The translations under genes were made by a program, and so were the position numbers. DNA of 64,000 nucleotides from assembly GCF_012516375.2 (NCBI RefSeq), contig NZ_CP051204.2, positions 2,852,001 through 2,916,000 of the forward strand, read 5' to 3'. Below the pieces are notes generated by a model. The model ran no database searches and was not told the DNA's origin. It was given only the letters and a program-made list of their open reading frames with translations. Of the stretch, positions 27,260 through 35,757 are shown in pieces (within the stretch, counting starts at the first letter, position 1; every line of letters begins with the position of its first letter). The stretch is from Chitinophaga oryzae. Its GTDB lineage: Bacteria; Bacteroidota; Bacteroidia; Chitinophagales; Chitinophagaceae.

Positions 27260-27288
27260 GCCCCGGGTGAAAGCCCGGGGCTATTATG
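27260..27288 (+). terminator. Hairpin between lanA3 and lanC (partial terminator)
   Basis: GCCCCGGG (27260-27267) pairs with CCCGGGGC (27274-27281) and is followed by TATTATGTTTT. A related but degenerate CTCCGGG...CTCCGG segment follows lanA2 at the same relative place. It is probably an attenuator, because lanC lies on the same strand with no clear promoter in between. Confidence 0.65.
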
Positions 27289-27330
27289 TTTTAGGGTATG
27301 CATAACATTGCTGTTTAACACATTCTTCGC

Positions 27331-27355
27331 CCGGGGTTTTAGCCCCGGAATCATT
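27331..27355 (+). terminator. Second GC-rich hairpin directly upstream of lanC
   Basis: CCGGGG (27331-27336) and CCCCGG (27343-27348) form a stem around TTTTAG, followed by AATCATTATATTT. It lies 15 bases before the lanC start and could act as a second attenuator or affect translation. Confidence 0.45.
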
Positions 27356-27369
27356 ATATTTCAGGAACG

Positions 27370-28581
27370 ATGGATTATAAAGACGACATTACCGCCGCGC
27401 TGGAAAATATCAGCCGGGAATTAGACCATTTTACTGCCAACGATAACAATGCCGGGCTTTTGGGAGGATTTACCGGTTGTGCTTTATTTTATGCCTATTA
27501 TTACCAGCATACTTCCCGCGAAGAACATGTAGACAAGGTTTTAGCTATTATAGAAAAAAGCCTGCAGGCTTTGTCCGAGCAGCCGCTGAACGGATCTTTC
27601 TGTGGCGGCGTTTCAGGGGTGGCCTGGTGCGTGCAGCATCTCACACAGATGGGATTCATTGAGGAAGACGAGATCGAAGATGCTTTCGGGGAGATAGATC
27701 AGATGGTGGCCGCTTTTATGGAAGAATCCTTAGTGGCCGGCAAAAATGACTTTCTGCACGAAGGGCTGGGCACCGCCCTGTATTTCCTGGAACGGCCCCT
27801 GCCGGTGGGGAAGCCGGTGCTGGAACGGCTCGTCGCCGGTCTCGACCAGTCGGCGCACCATCTTCCTTCCGGCATCGCCTGGAAAGATATGTTTTCTTCT
27901 GCGAGCGAACGTTACCAGGGCCGTGATCTGTACAACCTGGGCCTGGCCCATGGGGTGCCGGCTATCATTGCCGTGCTGGGACGGATATACGAAAAAGGTA
28001 TCGCCCGCGATACCGTGCTCCGCCTCATGGAAGGCAGTATCAGCTGGGTTTTGTCCCACAAAAAAGCGCAGGGTGGCGGGGGAGAGTCCTTGTTCCCTGT
28101 ACTGGTCGACACTACAGGTGTGAGCATAGGAGATACCCACAGCCGGCTGGGCTGGTGTTACGGCGATCTGGGAATTGCGACCATGCTGTCAGGGGCCGGA
28201 AAACGCCTGCAACGGGCAGATTACAACGAGGCCGCGCTCACTATCCTGCGGGACATTGCGCAGCATCGTAATACGCAAAACGGCGCGGTGCACGACGCCT
28301 GCATCTGCCACGGCAGCGCAGGTATCGCTCATATGCTGCAACAGGCGGCCATGGCTGCCGGAGACCCTGTCCTCAATAAAGCGGCCGGAGAATGGCTGCA
28401 AACAACACTTCGTATGAATACCTGGAAGGATGGGCCTGCCGGTTACAAGTTTTATCATCATCCCGATTATCACAACAGTCACAATGTACTCGAAGGCATC
28501 GCCGGCATTGGCCTGTCATTGCTGGGCTTCCTGCAGCCGGAAATAAAACCGGGGTGGAATAACAGCCTGCTGATATCGTGA
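27370..28581 (+). CDS. lanC: Lanthionine synthetase C family cyclase (LanC)
   Basis: 403 residues, the normal length of a stand-alone LanC. It adds Cys thiols to dehydrated residues to close the thioether rings. Alpha/alpha-barrel repeats with G-G motifs are seen (GLLGGFTGCALFYAYY, FCGGVSGVAWCVQHL, GIAGIGLSLLGFL). The zinc ligands are present: Cys263 in LGWCYGDLG, and Cys313-His314 in CICHGSAGIAH. It follows the three precursor genes on the same strand and complements the divergent lanB. Confidence 0.94.
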   Translation: MDYKDDITAALENISRELDHFTANDNNAGLLGGFTGCALFYAYYYQHTSREEHVDKVLAIIEKSLQALSEQPLNGSFCGGVSGVAWCVQHLTQMGFIEEDEIEDAFGEIDQMVAAFMEESLVAGKNDFLHEGLGTALYFLERPLPVGKPVLERLVAGLDQSAHHLPSGIAWKDMFSSASERYQGRDLYNLGLAHGVPAIIAVLGRIYEKGIARDTVLRLMEGSISWVLSHKKAQGGGGESLFPVLVDTTGVSIGDTHSRLGWCYGDLGIATMLSGAGKRLQRADYNEAALTILRDIAQHRNTQNGAVHDACICHGSAGIAHMLQQAAMAAGDPVLNKAAGEWLQTTLRMNTWKDGPAGYKFYHHPDYHNSHNVLEGIAGIGLSLLGFLQPEIKPGWNNSLLIS

Positions 28582-28708
28582 ACTTTTCATGATACGCTTC
28601 ATCTTCTTTTTTTTTATATATTACGGGTAGTAAATGAAATCTAAACAGCAGGTTTACCCGGAGATGCCATGCCGATGCATGCCGACGTTACAGCAAATAT
28701 GAAAAACC

Positions 28709-29341
28709 ATGATCAGATTATATTTTGTGGATGATCATCCATTGATACTAGAGGGACTACGCGCATTACTCAGCTATGAAAAAGATATAGAACTGACAGG
28801 GGAAACAAGAACGGGCGAGTCTTGCCTGAATTTCCTGCTGCACCACCAGACCGACGTTGTGTTGCTGGACACCATGCTCCCCGATATTGCCGGGGCCGAG
28901 CTGTGTCATCTCATCAAAAAAAATCATCCCGACACTATGGTGCTGGGACTCAGTTACCATAAAGACGGCCGGGAAATACAGGATATGATGGACAGCGGCG
29001 CCAGCGGCTGCCTGATGAAAAACGCCGATAAGGAAGAACTGCTCAAAGCGATCCATGATGTCTACAGCGGTCACACTTATCTCTCCCCGGAACTGGCCGC
29101 CGGGCTGCAAACCGCTGCCGGCGCCGCCCGCACGCGGGAGCTCCATATCACCAAAAGAGAAAAAGAAGTACTGTGGCTCATCGCCAACGGACATACGAAC
29201 CATGAAATAGCCGAGAAACTGTTTATCAGCAGCGATACGGTTGACAGCCATCGCCGCAACCTGCTGGGCAAACTTAAAGCCCGCAACACCGCCATGCTCA
29301 TCAAATGTGCCATCGATCACAAGCTGCTGACAACTTTTTGA
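28709..29341 (+). CDS. NarL/LuxR-family response regulator
   Basis: 210 residues: a receiver domain (about 1-120) with phospho-acceptor Asp54 in VVLLDTMLPD and Lys104 in CLMKNAD, then a LuxR-type helix-turn-helix (about 148-205) with TKREKEVLWLIANGHTNHEIAEKL. It follows lanC by 127 bases on the same strand, with no histidine kinase gene near it, so it is an orphan. The position suggests it controls the lanthipeptide genes. The receptor kinase must lie elsewhere. Confidence 0.9.
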   Translation: MIRLYFVDDHPLILEGLRALLSYEKDIELTGETRTGESCLNFLLHHQTDVVLLDTMLPDIAGAELCHLIKKNHPDTMVLGLSYHKDGREIQDMMDSGASGCLMKNADKEELLKAIHDVYSGHTYLSPELAAGLQTAAGAARTRELHITKREKEVLWLIANGHTNHEIAEKLFISSDTVDSHRRNLLGKLKARNTAMLIKCAIDHKLLTTF

Positions 29342-29367
29342 AGAAATAAATTAAAGCACTACCTTCG
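29337..29367 (+). promoter_or_regulatory. Bacteroidota-type promoter of cobalamin operon 1
   Basis: TTTG at 29337-29340, a 19-base spacer and TACCTTCG at 29360-29367 match the TTTG-N19-21-TAnnTTTG consensus with one mismatch. The -33 box overlaps the end of the response regulator gene. The riboswitch begins about 30 bases downstream. Confidence 0.6.
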
Positions 29368-29394
29368 CACCGCAATGGTTTACCCCCTCCGTTG

Positions 29395-29560
29395 CGGTGC
29401 GGGGGTAATTAAAAGGGAACACGGGTGTAAATCCCGGACAGTCCCGCTGCTGTAATTCTCCATAAAACGCCAGGGCATTTGTCCGGCCACTGTTGAACAT
29501 TCAATGGGAAGGCCGCCCTGAGCTGAGATAAGTCAGAATACCTGCCATGCATTTGTTTTT
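29395..29560 (+). promoter_or_regulatory. Cobalamin riboswitch 1
   Basis: Conserved elements in order: AAAAGGGAA (29411-29419), CCCGCTGCTGTAA (29443-29455), CCACTG (29487-29492), TGGGAAGG (29505-29512) and the B12 box AGTCAGAATACCTGCC (29531-29546). It lies in the leader of the TonB receptor/BtuG operon and should repress it when cobalamin is plentiful. An AAGCCT/AGGCTT hairpin follows the box. Confidence 0.95.
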
Positions 29561-29684
29561 TAAGCCTTCGTGGAATGAGGCTTGGAAGTGAATCATGTGG
29601 CAGTACTGATCCTGCCGTTATTTACCTTGATTTGATTTCCTGTTACGAAGGCCGTTGGATGAACTATCAAAACGGTGAATTAAC

Positions 29685-31682
29685 ATGCGTATCCCATTAC
29701 TGAGGAGTACCCTGTACCTGGTGCTCGCAGGATGCCCTGCTATGTCCCTGAAGGCGCAACAGCAGCCGGACAGCAGCCGGACCAAAGACCTGCGCGAGGT
29801 GTCTGTCACTGCACCCCGCAGCAACAGGGAGGTGTCCCCGGGGCAGCAACTGAAAGGGGCTGAACTGCAACGGCTGAACTCCCAGTCCGTAGCCGATGCG
29901 CTGCGCTATTTCTCCGGTATCCAGATAAAAGACTATGGCGGTATCGGCGGACTGAAAACGGTGGACGTGCGCAGTATGGGTTCCAACCATACCGGCGTGT
30001 TCTACGACGGTATCCAGCTGGGCAACGCTCAAAACGGCGTCATCGATCTGGGCCGGTTCTCCCTGGACAACATGGAGGAAATAGCCCTGTACAACGGTCA
30101 GAAAAGCAATATCCTCCAGCCGGCCAAAGACTATTCCTCCGCGGCGGCCATCTATCTCACCTCGCTCAAGCCCCGCTTCGCGGAAGGAGAACAAAGACAT
30201 GTGAAAGGAACTGTCAAAACCGGTTCCTTCGGCCTCTTTAATCCTTCCTTACTGTGGCAGGAGAAAATCAGCCGGCGTGTAGGCGCCTCCCTCAGCGCGG
30301 AATGGGTAAATGCCAACGGCCAATACAAATTCCGCTACCAGAAACAAAAAGGCTACGATACCACCGCTGTCCGCAAAAACACCGATATCAACGCTATCCG
30401 CCTCGAAGGCGCCCTGCACGGCGTGATCAACGGCGGCGAATGGAACGGCAAGGTCTATTTCTACGATTCGGAACGCGGCCTTCCCGGTTTCGTGGTCAAT
30501 AACGTTTTCGGGCATATCGACCGGCAATGGGACCGTAACTTCTTCGTACAGTCGTCCTGGCGCAAAGACTTCTCACCCCGTTATACGCTGCTACTGAACG
30601 GAAAATACGCTTACGACTATACGCACTATCTCGCGCCGGACACCGTTCGGTACGTAGATAACCGCTACCATCAGCAGGAAGCTTACTTCTCGGCGGCCAA
30701 CCAGTTTGTGCTCACCAACTGGTGGCACCTCGGCCTCTCCGGCGACTTCCAGTGGAACAAGATGACGGCGGATATGACCAATTTCTCCTATCCCCAACGT
30801 TTCACCACCCTGGTGGCGCTGGCTTCTTCGGTCAACTTCAAACGTTTCAGCGCACAGGCCAGCCTGCTGAACACGATCATGAACGAAGAAACGAAGAAGA
30901 ACGCCGCCGCCCCTTTTAAGCGGGAGCTGACACCCGCCGTTTTTGTATCCTGGCAGCCCTTCGGCAGCGTGCCTTTTACCTGGCGGTCTTTCTACAAACG
31001 TATCTTCCGGATGCCCACCTTCAACGATCTCTATTACACCGATCTCGGGAACTCCAACCTGAAACCGGAGTATACCACGCAATACAATACCGGCCTCACC
31101 TTCAATCATACATTCCCCGGCCAAACACTGCAGGAGCTGGGGCTGGAAACAGACGCCTACTACATCGAAGTGACGGACAAGATCGTGGCGGTACCGGCTG
31201 CCAGCCAGTTCCGGTGGACCATGATGAACCTCGGTTTCGTGAAAATAAAAGGCGTGGATGTAAAAGCCAAAGCCGTATGGAAAGTGCTGGATGATCTCCT
31301 GCTGAGCACCAGAGCGACCTACACCTTCCAGGAAGCGCGCGACTTTACCGACAAGTCGGAGCTTTTTTACGGAGACCAGATTCCTTACATTCCCAAACAC
31401 AGCGGCTCGCTGATATTCGGTGCTGACTACGGCGCATGGGACCTGAACTACAGCTTCATCTACACCGGGGAACGTTACAACGCCAAGAAAAACAATCCTG
31501 AAAACTACATGCAGCCCTGGTATACCAGCGACATTACGCTGACGTATAACCGCAGGGTGCGGCAGGCGAAATGGCGGCTGAGCGCACAGGTGAATAACCT
31601 GTTCAACCAATACTACGATGTAGTGCTCAGCTACCCGATGCCGGGAAGGAATTTCAAATTCATTGTATCTGTAAATATTTAA
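29685..31682 (+). CDS. btuB: TonB-dependent cobalamin receptor, BtuB-like
   Basis: 665-residue outer-membrane receptor. After the signal (to about residue 24, AMSLKAQ) comes a TonB-box-like RTKDLREVSVTAPRSN, a plug domain (SVADALRYFSGIQIKDYGG, VDVRSMGSNHTGVFYDGIQ) and a 22-strand-type barrel ending in FKFIVSVNI. The length and the lack of a carboxypeptidase-like domain fit BtuB-type vitamin receptors rather than SusC. The cobalamin riboswitch directly upstream and the BtuG-like lipoprotein downstream support vitamin B12 as substrate. Confidence 0.9.
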   Translation: MRIPLLRSTLYLVLAGCPAMSLKAQQQPDSSRTKDLREVSVTAPRSNREVSPGQQLKGAELQRLNSQSVADALRYFSGIQIKDYGGIGGLKTVDVRSMGSNHTGVFYDGIQLGNAQNGVIDLGRFSLDNMEEIALYNGQKSNILQPAKDYSSAAAIYLTSLKPRFAEGEQRHVKGTVKTGSFGLFNPSLLWQEKISRRVGASLSAEWVNANGQYKFRYQKQKGYDTTAVRKNTDINAIRLEGALHGVINGGEWNGKVYFYDSERGLPGFVVNNVFGHIDRQWDRNFFVQSSWRKDFSPRYTLLLNGKYAYDYTHYLAPDTVRYVDNRYHQQEAYFSAANQFVLTNWWHLGLSGDFQWNKMTADMTNFSYPQRFTTLVALASSVNFKRFSAQASLLNTIMNEETKKNAAAPFKRELTPAVFVSWQPFGSVPFTWRSFYKRIFRMPTFNDLYYTDLGNSNLKPEYTTQYNTGLTFNHTFPGQTLQELGLETDAYYIEVTDKIVAVPAASQFRWTMMNLGFVKIKGVDVKAKAVWKVLDDLLLSTRATYTFQEARDFTDKSELFYGDQIPYIPKHSGSLIFGADYGAWDLNYSFIYTGERYNAKKNNPENYMQPWYTSDITLTYNRRVRQAKWRLSAQVNNLFNQYYDVVLSYPMPGRNFKFIVSVNI

Positions 31683-31687
31683 CGAGG

Positions 31688-32839
31688 ATGATAAAACAAT
31701 TGCGTTTTGCAGGAGTAGCTGCAGCATTGACATCGCTGGGGATTGCCGGCTGCCGCACGGGCAACGACATCGTGCCACCGGTGATAACACCGGTAGATAC
31801 GCCCGTGGCTCACCAACAATACAAAGGCTTTTACCTGTTGAACGAGGGGAACATGGGCAGCAACAAGGCTACCCTGGATTTCTTTGACTTCAGTGCAGGC
31901 GTGTACAAAAAAAATATCTATGCAGAGGCTAATCCCACGGTAGTAAAAGAGCTGGGCGATGTGGGCAACGATATCCGTATTTACGGCAGCAAGCTGTATG
32001 CCGTGATCAATGTGTCCAACAAGGTGGAGGTGATGGATGCCGCTACTGCTAAACGTATCAGGCAGATAGACCTGCTCAACTGCCGGTATATCACCTTCGC
32101 TAACGGGAAAGCCTATATCAGTTCCTATGCGGGCCCGGTGGTGATAGATCCCCGTTCACCCCTTGGCATCGTGGCGGAAGTGGATACGGCCACGCTGCAG
32201 ATTACCCGTAAGATCGAAGTAGGTTATCAGCCGGAGGAGATGGCCGTAGTTGGCAACAAGTTATATGTGGCCAATTCCGGTGGCTACCGGCCGCCGGGCT
32301 ACGACAGCACCGTGTCCGTGATCGACCTGGCCACTTTTAAAGAGATCAAAAAAATCCATGTGGACATCAACCTGCACCGGCTGAAGGCCGACAGCGAAGG
32401 CGATCTGTATGTGACCAGCAGGGGAGACTACTACCAGCGGCCCTCCGCCTTGTATGTGGTGGACACCAAAACCGATGCAGTGAAAAAACGGTTTGCCGTT
32501 GCAGCCAGCAATATCTGCATCTCCGGCGATACCTGTTACCTGTATGGCTCTGAATACAGCTATATCAGCGCCTCCTGGAAAATCAACTACGGGATGATCA
32601 ACGTAAAAACAGAGACGATGTTACCGGGTAATTTTATCACCGATGGCACGGAAAAAAATATAAAAATGCCTTATGGCATCATGGTGGACCCGGAGACAAA
32701 AGACATCTACGTAACAGATGCCCGTGATTATGTATCTCCCGGTATCCTGTATTGTTTTGATAAAAGTGGTAAAAAGAAGTGGTCGGTAGTTACCGGCGAT
32801 ATTCCTGCGCACTTTGCCTTCCTTCCTGCAAACAAATAA
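31688..32839 (+). CDS. BtuG-like cobalamin-binding surface beta-propeller lipoprotein
   Basis: 383 residues. A lipoprotein signal (SLGIAGC, Cys about residue 22) precedes a YncE/DUF5074-type beta-propeller: KGFYLLNEGNMGSNKATLDFF, VSNKVEVMDAATAKRIRQID, YISSYAGPVVIDPRS and PEEMAVVGNKLYVANSGGY are successive blades. Bacteroides BtuG proteins of this type bind cobalamin very tightly and dock on BtuB. The gene starts five bases after btuB, which supports that role here; the assignment is by family and operon context. Confidence 0.82.
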   Translation: MIKQLRFAGVAAALTSLGIAGCRTGNDIVPPVITPVDTPVAHQQYKGFYLLNEGNMGSNKATLDFFDFSAGVYKKNIYAEANPTVVKELGDVGNDIRIYGSKLYAVINVSNKVEVMDAATAKRIRQIDLLNCRYITFANGKAYISSYAGPVVIDPRSPLGIVAEVDTATLQITRKIEVGYQPEEMAVVGNKLYVANSGGYRPPGYDSTVSVIDLATFKEIKKIHVDINLHRLKADSEGDLYVTSRGDYYQRPSALYVVDTKTDAVKKRFAVAASNICISGDTCYLYGSEYSYISASWKINYGMINVKTETMLPGNFITDGTEKNIKMPYGIMVDPETKDIYVTDARDYVSPGILYCFDKSGKKKWSVVTGDIPAHFAFLPANK

Positions 32840-32851
32840 AAACCAACCATT

Positions 32852-34021
32852 ATGAAACATACACTTTTACCCGTTTCCGTGCTGGCTGTCCTCCTGGCCG
32901 GCAGCTGTTCCAAATCTGAAGACACACCGGCCACTGCGCCGGATGTAACGGTCAACACACCACAGGGTGGCGTGTCTACGGCTAACATGAAAATCGTACG
33001 CCTCACCGCTACCGTGAAAAACGAAAGCGCGGGTACCACCTTCCTCTGGAAAACAGGTAACGATACGATCGCCTCCACCAAAGAGCTGGTACATGCCTTT
33101 ACGAAAGCAGGCGAGTATACCCTGACATTCATCGCAAAAAATGCCGCCGGCGAAAAGCGTGTAGATGTTCCCGTTAAAGTCACTGCGGGCACCTACACCA
33201 ACGGCGTGGCGCGCGTGTTTGATTACCTGCCGGCTCCCGGGCAGTTCGTGCATGACCTGCCGAAATGGGAAACGGGCGATGATCAGGCGAAAATGACCGC
33301 CAAAGCGGAAGAGTCGCTGAAAAGCGGTAACATGATACACCTCGGCGGATTCGGCGGTTATGTGGTGATGGGTTTTGACCATACCATCGTGAACGTACCG
33401 GATTCTTTCAGCTTCACCATCCTGGGCAATGCCTTCGCCAACTGGGCAGAGCCGGGAATTATCCAGGTGGCGTACGATGCCAACGGGAACGGACAACCCG
33501 ACGACGAATGGTTTGAAATTGCCGGTTCTGAATACAACAGCCCTAAAACTATCCGTGACTATAAAATCACTTATTACAAGCCGGATGAAAATAAAGTCAG
33601 GACTCCGAATAATGACTATCAATACCTGACCGACACTACCTATATCCGCTGGAAAGACAACCAGGGCAAGTCCGGTTACCTCTCCCGCAATTCCTTCCAC
33701 AACCAGCCTTATTATCCGCAGTGGAAAGGAGACAGCATCAGCTTCACCGGCACACGGCTGACGGATGAAAACTTCATCGATAAGTCAGGCTCCGGTACTT
33801 ATTTTGTAAGCCCTGCGTTTCCTTTTGGTTATGCTGACAATTGGTGCAACGCCGATGACAGAGCGCGCATTAAGATCAGCTGGGCAGTAGATAAAAAAGG
33901 CACTTCCGTACGTTTGCCGGGCGTGGATTTTATCCGCGTACACACCGGTATGCGTGCTGAAGGCGGCTGGCTGGGCGAGATTTCCACGGAAGTTTCCGGT
34001 GTGAAGGACCTCAACCTGTAA
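32852..34021 (+). CDS. PKD-like surface lipoprotein of cobalamin operon 1
   Basis: 389 residues with a lipoprotein signal (LAVLLAGSC, Cys about 18). A PKD-like beta-sandwich (about 35-110, TFLWKTGNDT, GEYTLTFIAKNAAGEK) is followed by a domain of about 270 residues seen mainly in Bacteroidota B12-transport loci: VFDYLPAPGQF, GGYVVMGFDH, ANGNGQPDDEWFEIAGSEY, WKDNQGKSGY and GEISTEVSGVKDLNL. It probably helps to capture cobalamin at the surface, comparable in position to BtuH, but I cannot show direct homology. A close paralogue without the PKD part lies at 35758-36687. Confidence 0.8.
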   Translation: MKHTLLPVSVLAVLLAGSCSKSEDTPATAPDVTVNTPQGGVSTANMKIVRLTATVKNESAGTTFLWKTGNDTIASTKELVHAFTKAGEYTLTFIAKNAAGEKRVDVPVKVTAGTYTNGVARVFDYLPAPGQFVHDLPKWETGDDQAKMTAKAEESLKSGNMIHLGGFGGYVVMGFDHTIVNVPDSFSFTILGNAFANWAEPGIIQVAYDANGNGQPDDEWFEIAGSEYNSPKTIRDYKITYYKPDENKVRTPNNDYQYLTDTTYIRWKDNQGKSGYLSRNSFHNQPYYPQWKGDSISFTGTRLTDENFIDKSGSGTYFVSPAFPFGYADNWCNADDRARIKISWAVDKKGTSVRLPGVDFIRVHTGMRAEGGWLGEISTEVSGVKDLNL

Positions 34022-34046
34022 GCAGGATTTTTCCAAAAAATATTTT

Positions 34047-34079
34047 AATCCCGGAGCTATTTCTCCGGGATTTTTTATT
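34047..34079 (+). terminator. Rho-independent terminator of cobalamin operon 1
   Basis: AATCCCGGAG (34047-34056) pairs perfectly with CTCCGGGATT (34063-34072), and TTTTATT follows. Confidence 0.92.
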
Positions 34080-34108
34080 GGTTATACGGGGAAGTTAACG
34101 TACGTTTG
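34078..34108 (+). promoter_or_regulatory. Bacteroidota-type promoter of cobalamin operon 2
   Basis: TTG (34078-34080), a 20-base spacer and TACGTTTG (34101-34108) match the -33/-7 consensus without mismatch. The second riboswitch starts immediately after it. Confidence 0.8.
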
Positions 34109-34124
34109 TAACCACAATTGGTTG

Positions 34125-34320
34125 TTCTGTTCATGCAGAACATTAAAAGGGAATCCGGTGCGAGACCGGAGCTATCCCCGTAGCTGTAATCCTGCCGCCG
34201 GCCAATACCGGCAACGTTTTTCCGGAGTGCGCTCCATACCACTGTCTGCTGTCGCAGATGGGAAGGTTTCCGGAAAAGCAGGAGAGCCAGAAGACCTGCC
34301 AGCTGTGATCACCATTCGTC
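34125..34320 (+). promoter_or_regulatory. Cobalamin riboswitch 2
   Basis: The core elements are AAAAGGGAA (34145-34153), CCCGTAGCTGTAAT (34177-34190), CCACTG (near 34239), ATGGGAAGG (34258-34266) and the B12 box GAGCCAGAAGACCTGCC (34284-34300). It is separate from riboswitch 1 and has its own promoter. About 250 bases lie between it and the next start; a GTACAGG/CCTGTAC hairpin at 34404-34425 is a possible expression-platform element. No gene was found there. Confidence 0.95.
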
Positions 34321-34571
34321 GCTTTCGGGTGAAAGGCTCAAGAATGTAGGCCCTGCCGGCTTTATATTCACGTATTTGTTTTTTTTGTTTCACCTGCGTG
34401 CAGGTACAGGAGAAGAAACCTGTACTGTTTCTTAGGCTGTCACAAGAGCAGCAATAGCAGCAAATTGTTTTTAAGTTGAAAACAAAATAGAAAACCCTTG
34501 CCATGTTTGAAGGCCCGGATGCCCTATGATGTGTTTTTTTTTATTAAAAATAACCACACAATTTGTAAACT

Positions 34572-35723
34572 ATGAAATCAATCAAGTGTTTGGCCCTGGC
34601 GGCCTCGCTGCTAACCCTGTTTGCCGCCTGTAAAAAAGAAAATGCAGATTCCGGATTAGGACTGCACCCCAAAGAAAACGCTGTGACCGCGCAGGCTGGC
34701 ATGAACGCATTCGGGAAATATGAAAACGGTTTCCTGATGGTACATGAAGGACAGTACGGTGTCAACAACGGCGATCTCTGGTACTATAGCTATGACAGTA
34801 ACAAGGTGGCAAAAGACATCTACAAAAAGGAAAACCCCACGAAGAACCTGGGACCTACTACCTCCACACTGCAGTTTGCCTCCATCTTTAACAACAAGGT
34901 ATATATGGTGGTGAAAGTAGGAGGGCCGCTGGTAGCAACGGATGCGCATACACTCGTGGAAACGGGCAGGATTGCCAATCTGCCGCAGAGCGAAGGCTAT
35001 GCTTTTGTAGGGGTGGATGCATCGAGAGGCTTGCTGAGCGCGGTAGACGGCGTGTACCGCATCAGTCTTTCCGGTCCCACGCTGGGCACTAAAGTGGCGG
35101 GCATCAACGGTCCTGCAGGTGATATGCTGCTGGCGGGCAACTATGTATTTGTAATGACCAAAGACGACGGGGTAGTGGCGCTGAATGCTTCCGACTACAG
35201 CATCGCAAAAAAATTCGGTATCGGCGACGCCGGCTTCGCCCGCACCAACGACGGCACTGTATGGGTAACCGGTAAGGATTCGCTCGTAGCGATTAATCCC
35301 ACTTCGCTGGCGGTGTCCCGCGTGAAGCTGCCTTTCGCTACCACCAACCCGTGGGCTTACCTGTCCTGGCGCTCCGGTTCACTGACTTCCAACGGCACCG
35401 CTGTGTTTATCGCTGAGCGTAAGTCAACCGCCGGTATCGGTGGCAACATCGAATATGGCGGCACAAAATTATACCGTTATGTGCCCGGCAATGCAGCGTC
35501 CCTGTCAGCGCCCTTCCTGACGGTACCTTCCGGCCAGTATTTTTACGGTTCTGCCGTACGGTATAACGCGGCGCGTAATGAACTGCTCGTGATCACGCTC
35601 ACTGACGAATTTGGCGCCAGTAACGATAACCGCTGGCTGATGTACGACCCCGGCACTGCTGCGCTGAAAGAAACAGTGAGGTATTCCGGATACTATTTTC
35701 CGGCATTACCGGTATTCTATTGA
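34572..35723 (+). CDS. Second BtuG-like/DUF5074 surface lipoprotein
   Basis: 383 residues. A lipoprotein signal ends at LLTLFAAC (Cys about 20), followed by a propeller with ENGFLMVHEGQYGVNNGDLWYY, NNKVYMVVKVGGPLVATDAH and LAGNYVFVMTKDDGVVALNA. It is a diverged paralogue of the protein at 31688-32839 and occupies the first position of a second riboswitch-controlled operon with no TonB receptor. It may bind a different corrinoid or work with the BtuB encoded upstream. Confidence 0.8.
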   Translation: MKSIKCLALAASLLTLFAACKKENADSGLGLHPKENAVTAQAGMNAFGKYENGFLMVHEGQYGVNNGDLWYYSYDSNKVAKDIYKKENPTKNLGPTTSTLQFASIFNNKVYMVVKVGGPLVATDAHTLVETGRIANLPQSEGYAFVGVDASRGLLSAVDGVYRISLSGPTLGTKVAGINGPAGDMLLAGNYVFVMTKDDGVVALNASDYSIAKKFGIGDAGFARTNDGTVWVTGKDSLVAINPTSLAVSRVKLPFATTNPWAYLSWRSGSLTSNGTAVFIAERKSTAGIGGNIEYGGTKLYRYVPGNAASLSAPFLTVPSGQYFYGSAVRYNAARNELLVITLTDEFGASNDNRWLMYDPGTAALKETVRYSGYYFPALPVFY

Positions 35724-35757
35724 TCTGCTTTTTCTTCTCCCTCAAACCTTAAATCAT

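Noticed and set aside
28634..28702. A 22-codon frame with two Cys between lanC and the response regulator
   Set aside because: It has no leader resembling the four precursors, so it is probably chance.
30591..31790. A 399-codon minus-strand frame
   Set aside because: It is antisense to the BtuB-like receptor; long antisense frames are common in GC-rich genes with this codon use.
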